This document shows, in pieces, positions 41,423 to 50,805 of a stretch of 64,000 nt of DNA (within the stretch, counting starts at the first letter, position 1; each line of letters starts with the position of its first letter). The stretch lies in NCBI RefSeq assembly GCF_000379825.1, contig NZ_KB903813.1, forward strand, positions 200,292 to 264,291. The letters run 5' to 3'. The notes under the pieces were generated by a model. That model ran no database searches and was not told the origin of the DNA. It saw nothing but the letters and a program-made list of their open reading frames with translations. The DNA comes from Longispora albida DSM 44784. Lineage in GTDB: Bacteria; Actinomycetota; Actinomycetes; Mycobacteriales; Micromonosporaceae. The position numbers and the translations under genes are program-made.

Positions 41423-43096
41423 AACCCGCTCTCGTAGGTACTGGGTGATGGCCTGCATGGCTACGGCGCCCTGGCCGACTGCTGAGCCGACGCGTTTCAC
41501 TGAGCCCGCGCGGACGTCGCCGGCTGCGAAGACGCCCGGCATGCTGGTCTCCATCAGCATCGGCTCGCGGTCCTCCGGCCAGGGCGCGGGGAGGCGGTCG
41601 GCGCGGCCGGTGACGTCGGAGCCGGTCAGGATGAAGCCGAACTCGTCGAGCCCGACCTGCCCCGCCACCCAGCCGCTGCACGGGGTCGTGCCGATCAGGA
41701 TATAGAGGGACGTGGCGGAGACCAGCTCGGTCTCGCCGGTCTGGTTGTCGCGCAGGGTGAGCTTGTCGAGCCTGCCGCTGCCGTGGGCCTCGGCCAGCTC
41801 GGTGTGCTCGCGGAGGATCACACGCTCGTGGGCTTCGAGGCGTTCGACCAGGTAGGCGGACGTCGCGCTGTCCTTGATGGACGTCTCGCGGATCAGCATC
41901 GTGACCGAGCGGGCGTGCTCGGCGAAGTACAGCGCGGCCTGGCCGGCCGAGTTGCCCGAGCCGAGGATGTAGACGTCCTCGCCCTCGGTCTGGATCGCCT
42001 CCGTGAGCGAGGCTCCATAGTAGACACCGGCGTTGAGCAGGTCGGCGACGCCGGGCGCGTCGAGCCGGCGGTAGGACATGCCGGTGGCGACGAGGACGAC
42101 GCGGGCGGACAGCTCGGTGCCGTCGTCGAGGGTCACGTAGCGCATGCCGTGTTCCTCGCGGAGCCCGGTCGCGACCTTCGTGCACAGCCACTCGACGCCG
42201 AACCGCTTGGCCTGGGCCAGGGCGCGCTGCGCCAGGTCCGCGCCGGACAGGCCGGACGGGAAGCCGAGATAGTTCTCGATCTTCGAGGTCGTGCCGGCCT
42301 GGCCGCCGGGCGCGTCGTCCTCGATGATCAGGACACGGAAGCCCTCGCACGCGCCGTACACGGCAGCCGCCAGGCCGGCCGGGCCGCCGCCCGCGATGAT
42401 CAGGTCGTAGCTGTCCGAGGTGGCCGGCTGGGTCAGGCCGAGTTCGAGGGCCAGCTCGGCGAGGCTCGGGCCGTACAGGGCGCGGCCGTCGCTGAGCAGG
42501 ACCGTGGTCGGGTACGGCTCGGGCAGGCCGAGTTCCTGGGCGATCCGGCGCGGGCCGGCGTCGGCCAGGTCCAGCCACTCGAAGGGGATCACGTTGCGGG
42601 CCAGGAAGTCCTTGATCTCGTACGAGCGGGCCGCGAACCGCTCACCGAGCACCCGCACGCCGAGCGCGGCGGCCTTGTTGTTGGACTCCCAGTCGAAGAG
42701 CAGGTCGTCGAGGGCCGGGTAGAGCCGCTCCTCCGCCGGGACGCACGGCGAGATCAGGTACCGGTCGAGGTAGATCCGGTTGATGGCGTCGATCGCGGTC
42801 TCGGCGTCTGCCGCGGAGCACAGCAGCACGCGCTTGGCGCTCGGGTGGTCGAGCTGGATCCGGCTGAGCAGCTCGGTGCCGAGGCCGTCCCCGAGGTGCT
42901 GCTGGGCGACGACGAGTGCGATCGGTGAGCCGACGGCGGGCAGCTGTGCGGTGATCGCGGCGGTCTCGCCGCTGGTGGAGGCGCCGATCACCCGGTACCG
43001 CCCGGCGTAGCGCTCTCTTAAACCCTCGACGACGTCCTCGCGACTGACGACGTCGCCGTCCACGATGATGACTGCTGGTCTGGGCTTGCTGGGCAT
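41408..43096 (-). CDS. Receiver - redoxin-like - thioredoxin-reductase-like fusion flavoprotein
   Basis: Product of 562 residues. Residues 1-125 look like a response-regulator receiver (AVIIVDGDVVSREDVVEGLR, then VLLCSAADAETAIDAINRIY). Residues 145-225 look thioredoxin/glutaredoxin-like (FLARNVIPFEWLDLA, PYPTTVLLSDGRALYGP). Residues 235-562 are a TrxR-type FAD/NAD domain (DLIIAGGGPAGLAAAVYGAC, VYILGSGNSAGQAALYFAEH, GVFAAGDVRAGSVKRVGSAV). The CxxC redox pair of true TrxR is missing; the corresponding region is GGQAGTTSKIENYLGF. Its ATG overlaps the P450 stop, so it probably passes electrons to, or is regulated together with, the P450. Confidence 0.82.
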   Translation of the reverse strand: MPSKPRPAVIIVDGDVVSREDVVEGLRERYAGRYRVIGASTSGETAAITAQLPAVGSPIALVVAQQHLGDGLGTELLSRIQLDHPSAKRVLLCSAADAETAIDAINRIYLDRYLISPCVPAEERLYPALDDLLFDWESNNKAAALGVRVLGERFAARSYEIKDFLARNVIPFEWLDLADAGPRRIAQELGLPEPYPTTVLLSDGRALYGPSLAELALELGLTQPATSDSYDLIIAGGGPAGLAAAVYGACEGFRVLIIEDDAPGGQAGTTSKIENYLGFPSGLSGADLAQRALAQAKRFGVEWLCTKVATGLREEHGMRYVTLDDGTELSARVVLVATGMSYRRLDAPGVADLLNAGVYYGASLTEAIQTEGEDVYILGSGNSAGQAALYFAEHARSVTMLIRETSIKDSATSAYLVERLEAHERVILREHTELAEAHGSGRLDKLTLRDNQTGETELVSATSLYILIGTTPCSGWVAGQVGLDEFGFILTGSDVTGRADRLPAPWPEDREPMLMETSMPGVFAAGDVRAGSVKRVGSAVGQGAVAMQAITQYLRERVLPTR

Positions 43097-44406
43097 CAGT
43101 GCACCGCCAGTGTGATCGTGAAGTGGTTGAGGAAGTACGGCAGCGGGCGGTCTGGGTTGAGCGCCGGATGCCGCAGGGTGAGCCGCCTGCCGAGCAGGGT
43201 CCTGAGTGCCGCGACGGCCACGTCCAGCGCGAGACTCCTGCCCGTGCAGTACTGGGGGCCGTGGCTGAAGTGGTTGTATGCCCAGTCCTCGCCGGCCGGC
43301 TCGCCGTTGTCGTTCAGCCACTGGCTGGGGGTGAACTGGTTGGCGTGCGGGTGGCCCCGGCGGTCGCGGTGGTGGAAGCCGTTCGGGATGATCACGAGCG
43401 TGCCTTCCGGTACCTCGGTGCCGTCGATCGTGGTGTCGCGCACGGCCGTCCGGTAGTAGATGGGCGTGGTGGGGAACAGCCGCATGGCTTCCTGGAGAGC
43501 CGCCTCAGCATACGTCTCATTTGCCATCATATCGGACACATTTTCACGTGTCTGGGCCGACACGTTCGCGTGGGCGCGGATCAGGGCGAGAGCCCGGTAC
43601 GTGTTGATCGCTGTCGTGTCCTGGATCGCGAAGAGGGCATGGGGCAGCTGGCCCGTCGCGCCGGGGATCGAGGCGGCCCGCCCGGCCAGGCTCCCCGGCT
43701 CGGCCTTCTTCACGTACTCGGCGATCCGTGCCATGAGCAGCGGGAACCTGTCGCCGTACGCGGGCAGCCGCCGGTCGGCGTCCTCCTGCAGCTGGGCCAG
43801 CCACTCGCTGACCTCGGCGTCGGCGGCCGCCGCGTCGCCGAGTACGAGGCGGCGTGCGATCCGCTCGAAGGCCTCGCCGAACGGCTGCCAGGTCAGCAAC
43901 GGCCGGTCGAGCAACGTGGCGACCTCCTCCGCCACGACCTCGGCCACCGGCATGGGCTGCAGCAGTTCGTGATTGATGGCCGACTTGCGCTCCCAGTCCT
44001 CGCCGCGGGCGATCGTGGCCGCCTCCGGCTCGAAGTGCGACAGCCGGGACTTCTTGATCTCCGGGTCGGCCGCGAACGGGTCCGGCGAGCGCTCCAGCAC
44101 GTACCGGACGTGTGCCACGGTCAGCAGGAGCAGGCTGCGCTGCCCGGCATAGGTGATCCACAGCGGCCCGGGCGCGTACTTGCGGGCCAGCCCCTCCACG
44201 AACCGGAAGCTGCGCCCGAAGATGTCGAAGCGCTCGGCCCAGGCGTAGCCGGCCTCCTTCGGCCGCACCGTGCCGAGCCGCAGCTGCGGCAGCGCCTGCA
44301 CGGCGTTGTACGTGATCGTCTCCTTGAGCGTGGCCTGCACCAGCGTCCTCGTTCCCGGTTCATCTGCCTGCTTGTGTTCCCGTGATGGGTCCCTTCGTTC
44401 CTGCAT
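43096..44406 (-). CDS. Cytochrome P450
   Basis: Product of 436 residues from ATG 44406 (ATG 44418 is four codons longer). Heme-cysteine motif NHFSHGPQYCTGRSLALDVA (about 381-400), ExxR in EAALQEAMRLFP, and I-helix ALFAIQDTTAINTYRAL, where the usual AGxDT is altered to AIQDT. The proton-relay Thr is kept. Substrate unknown; P450s of this fatty-acid-peroxygenase-like arrangement (HPHANQFTPSQWL, GFHHRDRRGHPHAN) exist. In an operon with the flavoprotein and divergent from an aldehyde dehydrogenase. Confidence 0.88.
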   Translation of the reverse strand: MQERRDPSREHKQADEPGTRTLVQATLKETITYNAVQALPQLRLGTVRPKEAGYAWAERFDIFGRSFRFVEGLARKYAPGPLWITYAGQRSLLLLTVAHVRYVLERSPDPFAADPEIKKSRLSHFEPEAATIARGEDWERKSAINHELLQPMPVAEVVAEEVATLLDRPLLTWQPFGEAFERIARRLVLGDAAAADAEVSEWLAQLQEDADRRLPAYGDRFPLLMARIAEYVKKAEPGSLAGRAASIPGATGQLPHALFAIQDTTAINTYRALALIRAHANVSAQTRENVSDMMANETYAEAALQEAMRLFPTTPIYYRTAVRDTTIDGTEVPEGTLVIIPNGFHHRDRRGHPHANQFTPSQWLNDNGEPAGEDWAYNHFSHGPQYCTGRSLALDVAVAALRTLLGRRLTLRHPALNPDRPLPYFLNHFTITLAVH

Positions 44407-44435
44407 ATCCTGATACAAGACGTGTGGGGGGAATA

Positions 44436-45935
44436 ATGACGAAAGCCAGGCCCCGGCCGGGCGATGCCCGGGTCGACGGCGACCAGCTCGTGTCCGCCAA
44501 TCCCGTCAGCGGCGAGGAGATCGCCAGGTTCCGGATCTCGGACTCCGGGGATGTCGCGCGCGCCGTCGCCGTCGCCAGGGCAGCGCAGCCCTGGTGGCAG
44601 AGCCTCGGCTACGCCCGCCGCCGCACCGTGCTGCTGCGCTGGGCCGCGCTCCTGGCCAGGAAGCTGCCGGACTTCGCGCGGCTGCTGCACGTGGAGGGCG
44701 GCAAGCCGATGGCGGAGGCCGCGATGGAGATCGGCGGGGCGATCGACCAGGTCGGCTGGGCCGCCCGGCACGGACGGCGGGTGCTCGGGCCGCGCCGCGT
44801 GCGGAGCACGATCTTCCTGCTGGAGTACGCGACGCACCTCGAATACCAGCCCTACGGTGTCGTGGGCGTGATCGCGCCGTGGAACTACCCGGTCTTCACG
44901 CCGCTCGGCGCGCTCGCCCCGGCCCTGATCGCCGGGAACGCCGTCGTGCTGAAGCCCAGTGAGTACACCCCGGCGGCCGGCCAGTTCCTCGCCGACACGT
45001 TCTCGCAGGTCACGGGCGGGGCTCCGGTGTTCGGGATCGTGCACGGGCTGGGGGAGACCGGTGCGGCGCTGTGCTCGTCCGGAGTGGACAAGATCGCGTT
45101 CACCGGGTCGACGGCGACCGGGCGGAAGGTGATGGCCGCGTGCGCCGGGCGGCTGACCCCGCTCGTACTGGAGTGCGGCTCCAAGGACGCCATGATCGTC
45201 GACGCGGACGCCGACCCGGGTGCCGCCGCGGCTGCCTGCGTCTTCGGCGGGATGACGAACGCCGGGCAGACCTGCATCGGCACCGAGCGCGTGTACGTCC
45301 ACGAGGACATCTACGACGCCTTCCTCCGCGAGCTCGTCCAGCGCGCCGCCCGGCTCAAGGTCGGCACGGAACCCGACTCCGACATCGGCCCGATCACCAT
45401 GCCCGGCCAGCTCGACGTCATCCGCGAGCACATCGCCGACGCCCTCGCGCACGGCGGGCGGGCGGTCCTCGGCGGGCTGGAGGAGATCGAGCCGCCGTTC
45501 GTGCGGCCGACGATCCTGGTGGAGGTGGGGGAGGACTCGCGGGCGGTACAGGAGGAGACTTTCGGTCCTGTGCTCGTGGTGCGCAAGGTACCCACGATGG
45601 AGGAGGCACTGGCCCTGGCGAACGCCCTGCCCTACGGCCTGGGCGGCACGGTCTTCTCGCAGCGCAACGGTCTGGATCTGGCCCGCCGGATGCGGTCGGG
45701 CATGACAGCCGTCAACTCCGTCATGTCCTACGCCGCGATGTCCTCGGTGCCCTTCGGCGGCGTCGGCGCCTCCGGCTTCGGCCGGCTGCACGGGGACGAC
45801 GGGCTGCGCGAGTTCGCCTGGGCCAAGACGATCACCAGGCGGCGGGCACCGTCACCGCTGCCGCTGCTCGCCTTCCCACGCGGGCCGCGATTCACCGAGC
45901 AGGTCCAGAAGCTGCTGCGGATCGTCTACAGATAG
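44436..45935 (+). CDS. Aldehyde dehydrogenase family protein
   Basis: Product of 499 residues from ATG 44436 (GGGGGGA upstream). Catalytic Glu in LECGSKDAMIVDADADPG and catalytic Cys in NAGQTCIGTERVYVHEDI; NAD site GVIAPWNYPVFTPLGALA and FTGSTATGRKVMAACAG; C-terminal VPFGGVGASGFGRLHGDDGL. Looks like a succinate-semialdehyde / long-chain fatty aldehyde type with a C-terminal hydrophobic-basic tail (FPRGPRFTEQVQKLLRIVYR), as in membrane-linked fatty aldehyde dehydrogenases. Divergent from the P450 - flavoprotein operon, so the three may oxidise one alkyl substrate. Confidence 0.88.
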   Translation: MTKARPRPGDARVDGDQLVSANPVSGEEIARFRISDSGDVARAVAVARAAQPWWQSLGYARRRTVLLRWAALLARKLPDFARLLHVEGGKPMAEAAMEIGGAIDQVGWAARHGRRVLGPRRVRSTIFLLEYATHLEYQPYGVVGVIAPWNYPVFTPLGALAPALIAGNAVVLKPSEYTPAAGQFLADTFSQVTGGAPVFGIVHGLGETGAALCSSGVDKIAFTGSTATGRKVMAACAGRLTPLVLECGSKDAMIVDADADPGAAAAACVFGGMTNAGQTCIGTERVYVHEDIYDAFLRELVQRAARLKVGTEPDSDIGPITMPGQLDVIREHIADALAHGGRAVLGGLEEIEPPFVRPTILVEVGEDSRAVQEETFGPVLVVRKVPTMEEALALANALPYGLGGTVFSQRNGLDLARRMRSGMTAVNSVMSYAAMSSVPFGGVGASGFGRLHGDDGLREFAWAKTITRRRAPSPLPLLAFPRGPRFTEQVQKLLRIVYR

Positions 45936-45941
45936 GGGAAC

Positions 45942-45970
45942 GGCGTGCCAGGCTGGCTGCCTGGCACGCC
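45942..45970 (+). terminator. Hairpin terminator after aldehyde dehydrogenase
   Basis: 12-bp perfect stem GGCGTGCCAGGC / GCCTGGCACGCC with loop TGGCT. The following stretch to 46103 has degenerate short repeats (CTGGTCTAGCTGG, TCTTGCCG x3, TGCTTAG x2) and no gene. Confidence 0.7.
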
Positions 45971-46103
45971 CGAGCGTCATCGCGATGTCCGCTGTGTAGC
46001 TGGTCTAGCTGGGTACTGCTGGGTCTTGCCGCTATCTGGTCTTGCCGGATCTTGCCAGTGGTACTTCAGGCCTTACACGTGCTCAGTACAAAGTGCTTAG
46101 TGC

Positions 46104-46868
46104 TTAGTGCTTCTTCGCCTTCTTGACCGGCTTCACCTTGGTGGCCTTGGCGGGCTTCGCCTTCGGGGCCGTCTTGGTGACCTTCGCCGGCTTGGCCTTG
46201 GCAGCGGCCTTCACCGGGACCGGCTTGACGGCCGGAGCCGCCTTCTTGTACGCGTTGCCGTCGCCGGGGACGTGTGCCTTCGAGTTGACGCACTCGCCAA
46301 CGGTCGAAGGCGAGCCCACCGGCACGGTCAGCGCGATACCGGCGTTGACCGGGTTGTTGCACAGCTGCCCGTTGGCCGCGGTGACGTCACCGGTGTTCAG
46401 CAGCAGGCCGTTGTTGCCGACGTTGGTGTTGCCCTGGGCAACCGTCCCGCCGACCTGGCCCTTGCTGTTCACGCAGTTGTCGATCGTCTGCGGCGAGACG
46501 AGCTGCGCCGTAGCCGCGATACCCGCGTTCACCGGGCTGTTGCAGAGCTGGACGTTGCCAGCCGTGACATCGGCCGTGTTGATGAGGCCGTTGTTACCGA
46601 CGTTGTTGTCCCCGCCGCTGACTCCGCCGACCTGTCCATCGGCGTTGACACAGTTGCCAACAGTCTGCGGTGAGGCCAGCTGGCCGGTGACCCCGATGAC
46701 CGCGTTCACCGGGCTGTTGCAGGCCTGGACGTTCCCGGCGGTCACGTCGCCGAGGTTCACCAGGCCGTTGTTGCCGACGTTGGTCGCGGCCGAAGCCACA
46801 CCGCTGAAGGCCAGGACACCCACTGCGGCGGCGAGGGCGACGCCAACCGCGCGGACCTTGATACGCAC
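46104..46868 (-). CDS. Secreted three-repeat protein with lysine-rich tail (weakly chaplin-like)
   Basis: Product of 254 residues from GTG 46868, with AGGGGA seven bases upstream. Sec signal peptide 1-27 (ALAAAVGVLAFSGVASAA). Then three ~58-residue repeats, each of the form NVGNNGL..GDVTAGNVQ.CN, PVN..I, SP.TVGNCVN, with two cysteines per repeat. The spacing and the GNVQ/PVN/GNxCVN wording recall chaplins, but the match is loose. The last ~45 residues are Lys/Ala/Pro-rich (KAKPAKVTKTAPKAKPAKAT). Probably a cell-wall or aerial-surface protein. Upstream minus-strand DNA has an AT-rich TATAAA stretch near 46955. Confidence 0.68.
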   Translation of the reverse strand: MRIKVRAVGVALAAAVGVLAFSGVASAATNVGNNGLVNLGDVTAGNVQACNSPVNAVIGVTGQLASPQTVGNCVNADGQVGGVSGGDNNVGNNGLINTADVTAGNVQLCNSPVNAGIAATAQLVSPQTIDNCVNSKGQVGGTVAQGNTNVGNNGLLLNTGDVTAANGQLCNNPVNAGIALTVPVGSPSTVGECVNSKAHVPGDGNAYKKAAPAVKPVPVKAAAKAKPAKVTKTAPKAKPAKATKVKPVKKAKKH

Positions 46869-47035
46869 GAATATTCCCCTTTAAACCAGTTTGGTGATGC
46901 ACGATCGCCGGTCCTGGGGGCCGGGTCGCCCAACTACGGCCCGAACCGACAAAGTCTTTATATCAGACATATGAGGGCAAGTTTGCAGCCCCAATATGGG
47001 AAAACCATGAAAATCCATCTTGTACCCACAGCACA

Positions 47036-47067
47036 GCGGCCCGCCGCGCGACGGCGCGCCGGGCCGC
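47036..47067. terminator. GC-rich hairpin downstream of the Cys-rich gene
   Basis: GCGGCCC / GGGCCGC outer stem (47036-47042 / 47061-47067) with an inner CGCGC/GCGCG stem. Likely terminator of the minus-strand gene ending at 47092. The rest of 46869-47091 shows only an AT-rich promoter-like patch at 46950-46985. Confidence 0.5.
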
Positions 47068-47091
47068 AGCTGGGCCGGACCAGACCTGTAC

Positions 47092-47925
47092 CTACGAGTT
47101 TTCTGGAGCCGCCGTCGCCGTTTCCTGAGCCGCCGTCGTCGCCGGGTGCACCGCGATCAGCCCGGTGCGTACCCGGGCCGCGCACAGCTCGGCCAGCCGC
47201 CCGTACGCCGCCTCGCCGATCAGGGCCGTCAGCTCGGGCCCGTACTCCAGGTACATGGGCTGGGTGCCGGTGTGGGCCTCGGCGGAGGAGGTGCACCACC
47301 AGTGCAGGTCGTGGCCGCCCTCGCCCCAGCCGCGCCGGTCGAACTCGGAGATCGTGTCCACCAGGACCTTCGTGTCGTCGGGCCGCTTCACCCACTCCTG
47401 CTCGCGCCGGATGGGGAGCTGCCAGCAGACGTCCGGCTTGTACTCCAGCGGGTGCACCCCGTCGCGCAGCGCCTGGGCGTGCAGCGCGCACCCGGCCCCG
47501 GCGCCGAAGCCCTCACGGTTGAGGAAGACGCAGGCCCCGTCGACGGTCGCCGTACGGCGAGCCGGCTTGTCGTCCAGCTCGTCGACCTCGGTGTACTTCT
47601 TGAAGCCCTTGCGGTGGTGCTGCCACGTCTCCGGGGTCAGCCGCTTCACCGCCTCCTTGAGCCGCTGCTCGTCATCGTCGTCCGTGAAGAACGCGCCGTG
47701 CGAGCAGCAGCCGTCGGCGGCCCGGCCGGGCACGATGCCGTGGCAGCCCCGCCCGAAGATGCACGCCCAGCGCGACAGCAGCCAGGTCAGGTCGGCCCGG
47801 ACCATGTGCTCGGCGTCGGCCGGGTCGGCGAACTCGATCCACTCCCGGGGGAAGTCGATGTCCACCTCGGTGTCCCGGGGCAAGGTCAGTGCGACCTGTT
47901 TGCTCTGATTCGTACGCTGAGTCAC
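47092..47925 (-). CDS. Conserved Cys-rich protein (metal-site candidate)
   Basis: Product of 277 residues from GTG 47925; TACGCT (47932-47937, minus) is 6 nt upstream, so leaderless. Conserved-looking cysteines: [42 protein letters not shown] and [10 protein letters not shown], close to the pattern of YkgJ/DUF3109-type iron-sulfur or zinc proteins. In actinobacteria a protein of this size is found divergent from the ppx-type region (Rv0495c, from memory). Function unknown. Confidence 0.7.
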   Translation of the reverse strand: MTQRTNQSKQVALTLPRDTEVDIDFPREWIEFADPADAEHMVRADLTWLLSRWACIFGRGCHGIVPGRAADGCCSHGAFFTDDDDEQRLKEAVKRLTPETWQHHRKGFKKYTEVDELDDKPARRTATVDGACVFLNREGFGAGAGCALHAQALRDGVHPLEYKPDVCWQLPIRREQEWVKRPDDTKVLVDTISEFDRRGWGEGGHDLHWWCTSSAEAHTGTQPMYLEYGPELTALIGEAAYGRLAELCAARVRTGLIAVHPATTAAQETATAAPENS

Positions 47926-47959
47926 CCGCCCAGCGTACGCCCGCTGGCATGATGAGGCC

Positions 47960-48556
47960 GTGACCGATGACGTGTACACCGTTGCTTCCCTGCGGAACCT
48001 GGCTCTCGAGCATGGCTGGCACTACCGCGAGGACGAGCCGTCCTTCGCCGACCGGTGGGGCGCGCCGCCCTTCGACACCTGGCGCGGCTCCAAGCGGGCG
48101 GCCGACGTGGTCTCCGGCAGCTACCGCGACCACGCCGTCGCCCTGTTCTGCCTGATGACCCACGACGAGAACTACCTGGTCGCCTCGCTGGCCCTGACCA
48201 GCCGCCTGCCCCGCTTCGCGCTCGTGCCGCTGGAGGGAGCGGTGGACGCCGACCCGTTCGGGCTCGCCTTCGAGGCCGAGGACCCTGGCCTGGCCAAGAC
48301 CTACGAGGTGTACGCGATCGATGCCGACCTCGCGGCCACCGTCCTGCACATCGACGCCGTGAACGCCCTGCGCGGCCACCGGCAGATGGACTGGCGGATC
48401 GAGGGCCGGGACCTGCTGGCGATCGAACCGCTCGGCCGGGAGTTCTCCGAGGAGGACCTGACCGCGACGCTCGACGTGCTGGTCACCGTGGCCAACGGCA
48501 TCCCGTCCGGGATCTACTCGCGGTACCCGGCCCCGATCGCCTACCCGGCGGCCTGA
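47960..48556 (+). CDS. Conserved hypothetical protein upstream of ppx
   Basis: Product of 198 residues; I do not recognise a family. Compact alpha/beta composition with [20 protein letters not shown], a run of short strands ([20 protein letters not shown]) and [18 protein letters not shown] at the C-terminus. No signal peptide or membrane segment. CATGAT lies six bases before GTG 47960, a variant of the leaderless box. Four bases upstream of the Ppx gene, so one operon. Confidence 0.7.
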   Translation: MTDDVYTVASLRNLALEHGWHYREDEPSFADRWGAPPFDTWRGSKRAADVVSGSYRDHAVALFCLMTHDENYLVASLALTSRLPRFALVPLEGAVDADPFGLAFEAEDPGLAKTYEVYAIDADLAATVLHIDAVNALRGHRQMDWRIEGRDLLAIEPLGREFSEEDLTATLDVLVTVANGIPSGIYSRYPAPIAYPAA

Positions 48557-48559
48557 CCC

Positions 48560-49474
48560 GTGCGCCTCGGAGTGCTCGACGTCGGCTCGAACACCGTGCA
48601 CCTGCTCGTGGTCGACGCCTACCGCGGCGGGCACCCGTGGCCCGCGGCCACCGACAAGACCGTGCTCCGGCTCGCCGAGCAGCTCGACGCGAAGGGCGCG
48701 ATCACCAGGGCCGGGGCCGACGCCCTGGTCGAGGCGGTCGGCCGGGCGCGCAAGGTCGCCGAGGAGTCCGAGGTCGAGGAGATGCTGGCGTTCGCCACGT
48801 CCGCCGTCCGGGACGCGGTCAACGGTCCGGCCGTCCTGGCGCGGGTGAAGGCGGAGACCGGCGTCCACCTCAGCGTGCTGGGCGGTGACGACGAGGCCCG
48901 GCTGACGTTCCTCGCCGCCCGGCGCTGGTTCGGCTGGTCTGCGGGCCGGCTGCTGCTGCTCGACATCGGCGGCGGCTCGCTCGAACTGGCGGCCGGCCGT
49001 GACGAGCTGCCCGACGCCGCCATGTCCGTACCCCTCGGGGCCGGCCGCCTCACCCGTAACTGGGCCGGTGACCTCGACGGGCTCACCGCGCACGTGGAGG
49101 AGACCCTGGCGCCGGTCACCTCGGTACTGAAGGAGGAGGGGTGGGACCGCGCCGCCGGTACCTCCAAGACCTTCAGGACCTTGGCACGGCTCGCAGGCGC
49201 GGCACCTTCCCGGGCCGGCCTGTGGGCGCCGCGCAGCCTCTCCCTGGAGGGCGTGCACCAGGTGCTCGGTTTCATCCGCAGGATGCCGGCCGACGCACTG
49301 GCCGAACTGGACGGTGTGAGCCCGCGCCGCGCCCACCAGCTGGTCGCCGGTGCCGTGGTCGCGGAGGTCGCGCTGCGCCAGCTCGGCGTGGAGCGGCTGG
49401 ACATCTGCCCGTGGGCGCTGCGGGAAGGCATGATCCTGCGCTGGCTGGACCTGGCGGAAACCGGGGCTCCGTAA
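48560..49474 (+). CDS. Ppx/GppA-family phosphatase
   Basis: Product of 304 residues, the short actinobacterial form. The actin-like ATPase fold is clear: MRLGVLDVGSNTVHLLVVDA (phosphate 1), FATSAVRDAVN, and LLLLDIGGGSLELAAGRDEL (phosphate 2), then SVPLGAGRLTRNW. Members hydrolyse polyphosphate or pppGpp; in M. tuberculosis the equivalent (Rv0496) is an exopolyphosphatase, from memory. It starts four bases after the preceding gene. Confidence 0.9.
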   Translation: MRLGVLDVGSNTVHLLVVDAYRGGHPWPAATDKTVLRLAEQLDAKGAITRAGADALVEAVGRARKVAEESEVEEMLAFATSAVRDAVNGPAVLARVKAETGVHLSVLGGDDEARLTFLAARRWFGWSAGRLLLLDIGGGSLELAAGRDELPDAAMSVPLGAGRLTRNWAGDLDGLTAHVEETLAPVTSVLKEEGWDRAAGTSKTFRTLARLAGAAPSRAGLWAPRSLSLEGVHQVLGFIRRMPADALAELDGVSPRRAHQLVAGAVVAEVALRQLGVERLDICPWALREGMILRWLDLAETGAP

Positions 49475-49556
49475 GGGAAAACTCAGGGTTTCCTCCGGGC
49501 AGGGCTGCCAGATTCCGGACCGCCGATCATGGATGGATGCGGCTACTGTGTCCGGT

Positions 49557-49919
49557 ATGCAGCCGCATCACTTTCCCACCCGTGAATCCGCCGCGTTCCC
49601 CGTGCCCGCCGACGAGGTCACCGCGCTGATCGCCGCCCGCAGGGACCTCGGCCCCGAGGCCGAGGACGCGGTCGTCGCGATCTTCCTGGAGAAGGCCGGC
49701 CGGGCCATCGACGCCCGGGTCGAGCAGCGGGTCGCGGAGCTGCGCCGGGAGCGCAGCGGCCCGAGCTCGGGGCAGAGCCTGGCCCTGGCCATCGTGTCGA
49801 TGGGCGTCGGCATCCCGGTCACGGCGATCGCACTGGGCCTGGACAGCGGCATCACCGCTGCCCTGGCCTGGGCCACCATCGCCGGGGTCAACTTCATCTT
49901 CAACCGTGGCAAGCGCTGA
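49557..49919 (+). CDS. Small membrane protein with helical N-terminus
   Basis: Product of 120 residues from ATG 49557, 7 nt after TACTGT (49544-49549). Residues 15-70 are charged and helical (VTALIAARRDLGPEAEDAVV, RAIDARVEQRVAELRRERSG); two membrane segments follow (LALAIVSMGVGIPVTAIAL and ALAWATIAGVNFIF). Ends NRGKR. Function unknown. Confidence 0.72.
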   Translation: MQPHHFPTRESAAFPVPADEVTALIAARRDLGPEAEDAVVAIFLEKAGRAIDARVEQRVAELRRERSGPSSGQSLALAIVSMGVGIPVTAIALGLDSGITAALAWATIAGVNFIFNRGKR

Positions 49920-49995
49920 CTGACCCCGGGATGAAACCGGCATACCCTTCAGATCCGGACCGGGCATGATCACCCGGCGCGGCTACCCTGGACAG

Positions 49996-50805
49996 GTGAC
50001 GCCGCCAATCCCCGTCCTGCTGTCCAGCTCTTCCGTATACCCAGAAGCGACCCCCGCGGCCTTCGAGGTCGCCGCCAGCCTTGGTTACGACGGGGTCGAG
50101 GTCATGGTGTGGACCGACTCGGTCAGCCAGGACCCGGCAGCCCTGCGCGGGCTGTCAGCCCACTACGACGTGCCGGTCCTCGCGATCCACGCCCCCTGCC
50201 TGCTCGTCACCCAGCGGGTGTGGAGCCCCGACCCGTGGGAGCGGCTGCGCCGGGCGGCGGTCCTCGCCGAGGAGCTGGGCGCGCCGACCGTCGTCGTCCA
50301 CCCGCCCTTCGCCTGGCAGCGCGACTACGCCCGGGCCTTTGTGGAGGGACTCGGCCGCCTCGGCCGCCAGCACCCGGACGTCAGGTTCGCCGTCGAGAAC
50401 ATGTACCCGCTGCGGATGGGCAAGCGCGAGTTCGTTCCCTACGCCCCGCACTGGGACCCGACAGCCGTCGGCTACGACGCCTACACCCTCGACCTCTCGC
50501 ACTGCGCAGCCGCCAAGATGGACGGTCGCGACCTGCTCGCCGCGATGGGCGACAGGATGGCGCACCTGCACCTCGGCGACGGCACGGGCAAGGCGACCGA
50601 CGAGCACCTCGTCCCCGGCCGGGGCACGCAGCCGTGCGCAGAGGTGCTGACGGCGCTCGCCACGCTCCCGGCCGGTACGTGCCAGGTGTCGCTGGAGGTC
50701 AACACCCGTAAGGCCGGGTCGCGCGCCCAGCGTGAGGCCGACCTGGCCGAGTCGCTGGCCTACGCCCGCAAGTACCTGGCCAGCTCGCCGGTCACGACGC
50801 CCTAA
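49996..50805 (+). CDS. TIM-barrel sugar isomerase/epimerase family protein
   Basis: Product of 269 residues from GTG 49996, six bases after TACCCT. AP-endonuclease-2-like barrel: [53 protein letters not shown] and [11 protein letters not shown] carry the metal-binding Glu, His and Asp residues. Substrate unknown. Position between ppx and the proline/bdtA region matches mycobacterial Rv0498 (from memory). Overlaps the convergent CGNR gene by four bases. Confidence 0.83.
   Translation: MTPPIPVLLSSSSVYPEATPAAFEVAASLGYDGVEVMVWTDSVSQDPAALRGLSAHYDVPVLAIHAPCLLVTQRVWSPDPWERLRRAAVLAEELGAPTVVVHPPFAWQRDYARAFVEGLGRLGRQHPDVRFAVENMYPLRMGKREFVPYAPHWDPTAVGYDAYTLDLSHCAAAKMDGRDLLAAMGDRMAHLHLGDGTGKATDEHLVPGRGTQPCAEVLTALATLPAGTCQVSLEVNTRKAGSRAQREADLAESLAYARKYLASSPVTTP

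Noticed and set aside
46104-46868. Calling the repeat protein a true chaplin
   Set aside because: The hydrophobic GNVVQVPVHVPVNVCGN core of chaplins is not present; only spacing and a few words agree, so the call is limited to chaplin-like.
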